From the NCBI GenBank assembly GCA_024362935.1, contig JANCRA010000028.1, forward strand, positions 4,686,501 to 4,750,500: DNA of 64,000 nt. Direction: 5' to 3'. Below are positions 63,376-64,000 of this stretch, piece after piece. Below the pieces are notes generated by a model that was not told the DNA's origin, made no database searches, and worked only from the letters and a program-made list of their open reading frames with translations. The translations under genes were made by a program, and so were the position numbers. Numbering within the stretch: the stretch's first letter is position 1; each line of letters begins with the position of its first letter. Source of the DNA: Setophaga petechia. Its lineage: Eukaryota; Chordata; Aves; Passeriformes; Parulidae.

Positions 63376-64000
63376 TATTGGTTGTTCCCTTTCCAAAGAG
63401 TTAAAAAGAACACAGAGATTTGGGGGTGTATTTTATGTACCATTGCACAGTTTGTAGAGCTGGTCTTGTCAATTATAAATTCAGATTACTTTTAATGCTA
63501 AATATTTTCTTCCTTGCTTCTTCACCCCAACACTGGAGAATGGAAAAAAAAGGCAGCCAAAAGCTCTAATAGTAACTGAATGCAAGTTGTGTGAAGCACT
63601 GGCTCTGTCAGAAGGAAATGTATTTATTGACCCTGCTTGTCCAAAATTTGAGTGGTCCCCAAATACCAGTGCACAGGAGCCCTGCTTTGGGGAGTGTCCT
63701 CTGAACTGATGGTCTTCCCAGCTGGGGCTGGAGGTTCAGGGTGGCCCAATCTCCCTCTGAGAGGGAAACATGCAGTGATACATCCCTTGGATTTTTTTTT
63801 TGATGGCCTCTTGTGCTGTAGAGTTTTGTTTTGACTTCTGTTCAGCCAAGTGCTTGAATCAGAATGGGATTATTCAGCTTGAAAGACTTAAAACTGAAGA
63901 CCAAGAAGCACCATGCTTTCAGGAATGGAGTGGCTCTCTTAGGAAATGAGAATGCCAGGATTCAGGAGAAGTGTAGTATTTGTGAAAGACTCAAAGGAAG
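63376..64000. other. 3' flank, nothing recognised
   Basis: Ordinary A/T-biased sequence downstream of the candidate poly(A) site; it may be part of a longer 3' UTR. I see no gene, repeat family or regulatory site. Confidence 0.5.

Noticed and set aside
1..64000. tRNA, rRNA, snoRNA or microRNA genes
   Set aside because: I noticed no cloverleaf, box C/D or H/ACA pattern convincing by eye; this was not a systematic scan.

Overview
The window is vertebrate nuclear DNA, almost certainly from a songbird (passerine). It has multi-exon genes with GT-AG introns, CR1 LINE 3' ends in both orientations, and several solo LTRs that I recognise from memory as passerine endogenous retrovirus LTRs. It holds two protein-coding genes arranged head to head: the 5' three exons of CYB5D2 (neuferricin) on the minus strand (1654-3225) and all of ZZEF1 (zinc finger ZZ-type and EF-hand domain containing 1) on the plus strand (5118-62346). 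The same neighbour pair occurs on human 17p13.

ZZEF1 was resolved into 55 coding exons. All exon junctions keep phase, and the joined CDS is 8907 nt, giving 2968 residues plus a stop (the human protein is about 2960). Domain order is: N-terminal acidic/Ala-rich leader, one EF-hand, DOC/APC10 domain, a first CUB-like module, a long helical middle, two adjacent ZZ zinc fingers, a further helical region, and a second CUB-like module near the C terminus. The 3' UTR has an AATAAA at 63347. CYB5D2 exons 1-3 encode a signal anchor and the cytochrome b5-like heme-binding domain; its last exon is not seen and probably lies left of the window.

Layout: 1-1653 is CYB5D2 intron 3 with CR1 fragments; 1654-3225 is CYB5D2 exons 3 to 1, with a 20-bp minisatellite in intron 1; 3226-5117 is the intergenic space, where an LTR sits inside CR1 sequence and a further templated insertion sits inside the LTR; 5118-62346 is ZZEF1, whose introns carry solo LTRs, CR1 pieces and four notable tandem arrays; 62347-64000 is 3' UTR and flank.

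I see no new gene system. The most unusual structures are: (i) a 212-bp inverted duplication, about 97% identical, that copied part of ZZEF1 intron 1 backwards into an LTR between the two genes, next to a short filler resembling the CYB5D2 intron 1 minisatellite; (ii) four tandem 88-bp copies of the region ending in the exon 42 splice acceptor, so that decoy acceptors lie directly upstream of the real one; (iii) a 27/35-bp minisatellite in intron 24 that stays open in the ZZEF1 frame; and (iv) a roughly 290-bp T-rich/CC tract ending in an acceptor-like CAG before exon 44.
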